The translations under genes were made by a program, and so were the position numbers. A DNA stretch of 64,000 nucleotides from Haladaptatus sp. DJG-WS-42. GTDB taxonomy: Archaea > Halobacteriota > Halobacteria > Halobacteriales > Halococcaceae. Position 1 is the stretch's first letter; every line of letters starts with the position of its first letter. A model generated the notes under the pieces. The model saw only the letters and a list, made by a program, of their open reading frames with translations, had not been told where the DNA came from and did no database searches. Below are positions 61,873 through 64,000 of the stretch, one piece after another. Location of the stretch: assembly GCF_037198285.1 (NCBI RefSeq), contig NZ_CP147243.1, forward strand, positions 2,224,422 to 2,288,421, read 5' to 3'.

Positions 61873-63615
61873 ATGGGACACCAGCAACCGACCGACCGGA
61901 AAAGTCGATTTGGCGAGCCTTCAGAGCAGTGGAAGGAGTATCAAGGTGCGCCGACCGGCACTGAAATCGAGTGCAAGGGCTGGCGGCAGGAGGCGGCCCT
62001 CCGCATGCTCAACAACAACTTAGACCCCGACGTGGGCGAGAACCCCGAAGAACTCGTCGTCTACGGCGGCACCGGCCGCGCCGCCCGTAGTTGGGACGCC
62101 TACGACGCAATTCTCGCAGAACTCCGCGACTTAGACGACGACGAGACGCTCCTCGTCCAATCCGGCAAACCGGTGGGCCGATTCACGACCCACGAACGCG
62201 CGCCTCGCGTCCTGATTGCGAACTCGAATTTAGTCGGAAAATGGGACAACTGGGAGCACTTCCACGAACTCGAAGCAGAGGGTCTCATCATGTACGGCCA
62301 GATGACCGCCGGGTCGTGGGCCTACATCGGCACGCAGGGCATCATTCAGGGAACCTACGAAACCCTCGCGGAAGCCGGTCGCCAGCACTTCCCCGACGCC
62401 AAGGGCCTCACGGGAACCATCACGGTCACCGGCGGCCTCGGCGGGATGGGCGGCGCACAACCGCTTGCCGTGACGATGAACCACGGTGTGTGCATCGCCG
62501 CGGAAGTGGACGACCACCGCATCGACCGCCGCATCGAGACGCGCTACTGTATGGAGAAGACCGACGACTTGGACGAAGCCATCTCGATGGCACAGGAAGC
62601 TGCTGCGAAGGGCGACCCCCTCTCGATTGGCCTGCACATGAACGCCGCCGACATGTTCGAGGGGATGCTCGAACGAGACTTCGTCCCCGACATCGTCACC
62701 GACCAGACGAGCGCCCACGACGAACTGGAAGGCTACTATCCCTCGGGCTACACCGTCGAAGAAGCCGACCAACTCCGCGCAGAAAACCCTGAGAAATACG
62801 TCGAGGAGAGTCTCGACACGATGGTTCGCCACGTCGAAGGCATCCTCGCCATGCAGGAGCAGGGCGCAATCGCCTTCGAATACGGGAACAACATTCGTGG
62901 ACAGGTCAAAGAACACCGCGGGATGGCAAATGCGTTCGACTTCGAGGGCTTCGTCCCGGCCTACATCCGACCGCTGTTCTGCCGTGGCAAGGGGCCGTTC
63001 CGTTGGGCCGCACTCTCTGGCGACCCGGCAGACATCCACCGCACCGACGACGCCGTGAGGGAACTGTTCCCCGAGAAGGAACACCTCCACCGCTGGATCG
63101 ACCTCGCACAGGAGCAGGTCGCGTTTCAGGGCCTCCCGTCGCGGGTTTGCTGGCTCGGGTATTCGACCGACGAGGACGGCATCACCGAACGCGCGAAGTT
63201 CGCGCTCAAAATCAACGACCTCGTGCGCGAGGGTGAAATCTCGGCCCCGGTTGTCGTTACGCGCGACCACCTCGACGCGGGCAGCGTCGCAAGTCCGAAC
63301 CGCGAGACAGAGGCCATGCGCGACGGCTCAGACGCCGTTGCTGACTGGCCACTCTTGAACGCCCTGCTCAACTGCGCGGCGGGCGCGGACATCGTGAGCG
63401 TCCACGACGGCGGCGGTGTTGGCATCGGCAACGCGCTCCACACGAACAATCACGTCGTCCTCGATGGAACCGACCTCGCCGCAGAGAAGGCCCGTCGCGT
63501 GTTCACCACTGACCCCGGCATGGGCGTCATCCGCCACGCCGACGCAGGCTACGAGGAAGCGCTTGACGAGGCGACCGTCTCGAACGTCCCGATTCCGATG
63601 CGAGACCGGAAATGA
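61873..63615 (+). CDS. hutU: Urocanate hydratase
   Basis: A 580-residue NAD-dependent urocanase, step two of histidine degradation. The nucleotide site is [22 protein letters not shown], and [33 protein letters not shown] and the catalytic Cys region [25 protein letters not shown] match the family. The C-terminal [17 protein letters not shown] is characteristic. The start MGHQQPTDR at 61873 is set by homology. Its stop overlaps the next gene by 4 bp (ATGA). Confidence 0.96.
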   Translation: MGHQQPTDRKSRFGEPSEQWKEYQGAPTGTEIECKGWRQEAALRMLNNNLDPDVGENPEELVVYGGTGRAARSWDAYDAILAELRDLDDDETLLVQSGKPVGRFTTHERAPRVLIANSNLVGKWDNWEHFHELEAEGLIMYGQMTAGSWAYIGTQGIIQGTYETLAEAGRQHFPDAKGLTGTITVTGGLGGMGGAQPLAVTMNHGVCIAAEVDDHRIDRRIETRYCMEKTDDLDEAISMAQEAAAKGDPLSIGLHMNAADMFEGMLERDFVPDIVTDQTSAHDELEGYYPSGYTVEEADQLRAENPEKYVEESLDTMVRHVEGILAMQEQGAIAFEYGNNIRGQVKEHRGMANAFDFEGFVPAYIRPLFCRGKGPFRWAALSGDPADIHRTDDAVRELFPEKEHLHRWIDLAQEQVAFQGLPSRVCWLGYSTDEDGITERAKFALKINDLVREGEISAPVVVTRDHLDAGSVASPNRETEAMRDGSDAVADWPLLNALLNCAAGADIVSVHDGGGVGIGNALHTNNHVVLDGTDLAAEKARRVFTTDPGMGVIRHADAGYEEALDEATVSNVPIPMRDRK

Positions 63616-64000
63616 GCTTCGCAGAACCCGAACACTGGCAAGGAACGTCTTCGGACCCGAGCGACGAGCAGTTCGGCCACGTCGTTGAAGCCACCTCGTT
63701 GGACAAGGCAAGCGAGTACGACGCCGTCCTCGTCGGTGAACCCTACGACGGCGCAGTCATCTCGCGCAAGGGAGCCGCAGACGGTCCAGCGGCCATCCGC
63801 GCGGCGCTCGCAGGCATCAAGAGCCATCACTTCGACGCCGGGCCAGTCTCAAGTATCGGCGACCTCGGCGACGTGGTGATTCCCGATGGCTCGGTTGCTG
63901 AAGTTCAAGACGCCGTCCGAGCGACTACCGCCGAAATCCACGCACAGGACACGATGCCGGTGTTCCTCGGTGGCGACAACTCACTGACGTTCCCGAACGT
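63612..64000 (+). CDS. hutG: Formimidoylglutamase (HutG), 3' end cut off by the window
   Basis: The first 129 codons of an arginase/agmatinase-fold enzyme that hydrolyses N-formimidoyl-glutamate. [32 protein letters not shown] is the arginase-family start, and the first Mn-ligand strand [11 protein letters not shown] lies at the end of the visible part. The ATG overlaps the hutU stop (ATGA), giving the expected hutU-hutG order. The C-terminal Mn ligands lie beyond the window. Confidence 0.88.
   Translation, partial: MSFAEPEHWQGTSSDPSDEQFGHVVEATSLDKASEYDAVLVGEPYDGAVISRKGAADGPAAIRAALAGIKSHHFDAGPVSSIGDLGDVVIPDGSVAEVQDAVRATTAEIHAQDTMPVFLGGDNSLTFPN

Noticed and set aside
62230-63270. 346-codon minus-strand frame opposite hutU
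   Set aside because: Antisense to hutU, no motif, high Val/Phe/Arg bias typical of the mirror frame.
1-64000. CRISPR arrays, insertion sequences, tRNA or rRNA genes, integrases, restriction or defence systems
   Set aside because: I looked for direct-repeat arrays, transposase motifs, tRNA-like cloverleaf spacing and defence-type domains and found none. The window looks like core chromosome.

Overview
This is a 64 kb stretch of a halophilic archaeon (class Halobacteria). The evidence is G/C-rich third codon positions, very acidic proteins, an archaeal sn-glycerol-1-phosphate dehydrogenase, two geranylgeranyl-reductase-family flavoproteins for isoprenoid lipids, an archaeal TFS factor, a halocyanin-type copper protein, Bat-type (HTH_10) regulators, and promoters with a TATA box about 25-37 bp upstream of the start codon, as expected for leaderless transcripts. 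The genus cannot be fixed from the sequence alone. Genes are dense, with many ATGA/TAATG start-stop overlaps. I see no rRNA, tRNA, CRISPR array, insertion sequence or phage block, so this looks like core chromosome.

Layout. 0-6.5 kb: an epimerase fragment, egsA, a Nudix-fold protein with a degenerate active site, an S9 peptidase, a family 4 glycosyltransferase and a Bat-type regulator. 6.6-12.4 kb: a FolC-FolP fusion, a PurN-PurH(AICAR transformylase) fusion and purB. A tandem hairpin repeat cluster runs into the 3' end of purNH, and a perfect dyad lies between purNH and purB. 12.5-18.8 kb: a TVP38-like membrane protein, then a complete six-gene diaminopimelate/lysine operon (dapA-dapB-dapD-lysA-dapF-dapE, minus strand). 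19.1-24.1 kb: an NYN-domain protein, a PUA protein, nac, tRNA m1A methyltransferase, a secreted PepSY-like protein, TFS and small conserved proteins. 24.3-31.3 kb: an MFS transporter, an enoyl-CoA hydratase, haloarchaeal DUF proteins, a Nudix hydrolase, a uS10-like paralogue, an M20 amidohydrolase, halocyanin and Ogt. 31.2-45.6 kb: geranylgeranyl reductase divergent from a [2Fe-2S] ferredoxin, GfcR, a monothiol glutaredoxin, a tandem pair of cysteine-free PP-loop (PAPS-reductase/CysD-like) proteins, an aldo-keto reductase, a second geranylgeranyl-reductase-like protein, KorAB and a flavin reductase. 45.6-58 kb: a deletion scar joining two broken genes, then acyl-CoA metabolism (methylmalonyl-CoA mutase and epimerase, AtoE-type transporter, acyl-CoA synthetase, enoyl-CoA hydratase, thiolase + DUF35) with asparaginase and a second M20 amidohydrolase between them. 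58-64 kb: an aldehyde dehydrogenase, a YjiH-type membrane protein, a Bat-type regulator and the start of a histidine-utilisation operon (hutU, hutG, running off the end).

How the genes work together. Purine and one-carbon genes are adjacent: the folate-dependent PurNH enzyme sits beside the FolCP folate enzyme. Lysine synthesis is one translationally coupled operon. Ferredoxin and lipid reductase share matching divergent promoters, which fits an electron donor/acceptor pair. Odd-chain and short-chain acids could enter through the AtoE-type transporter and the acyl-CoA ligase and leave through methylmalonyl-CoA and KorAB into the TCA cycle. Histidine degradation feeds glutamate to the same cycle. 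No clearly new multi-gene system is present. The most promising leads are the purine dyad, the cysteine-free PP-loop pair, the hairpin cluster, the ferredoxin/GGR divergon and the reciprocal gene truncation at about 45.84 kb.
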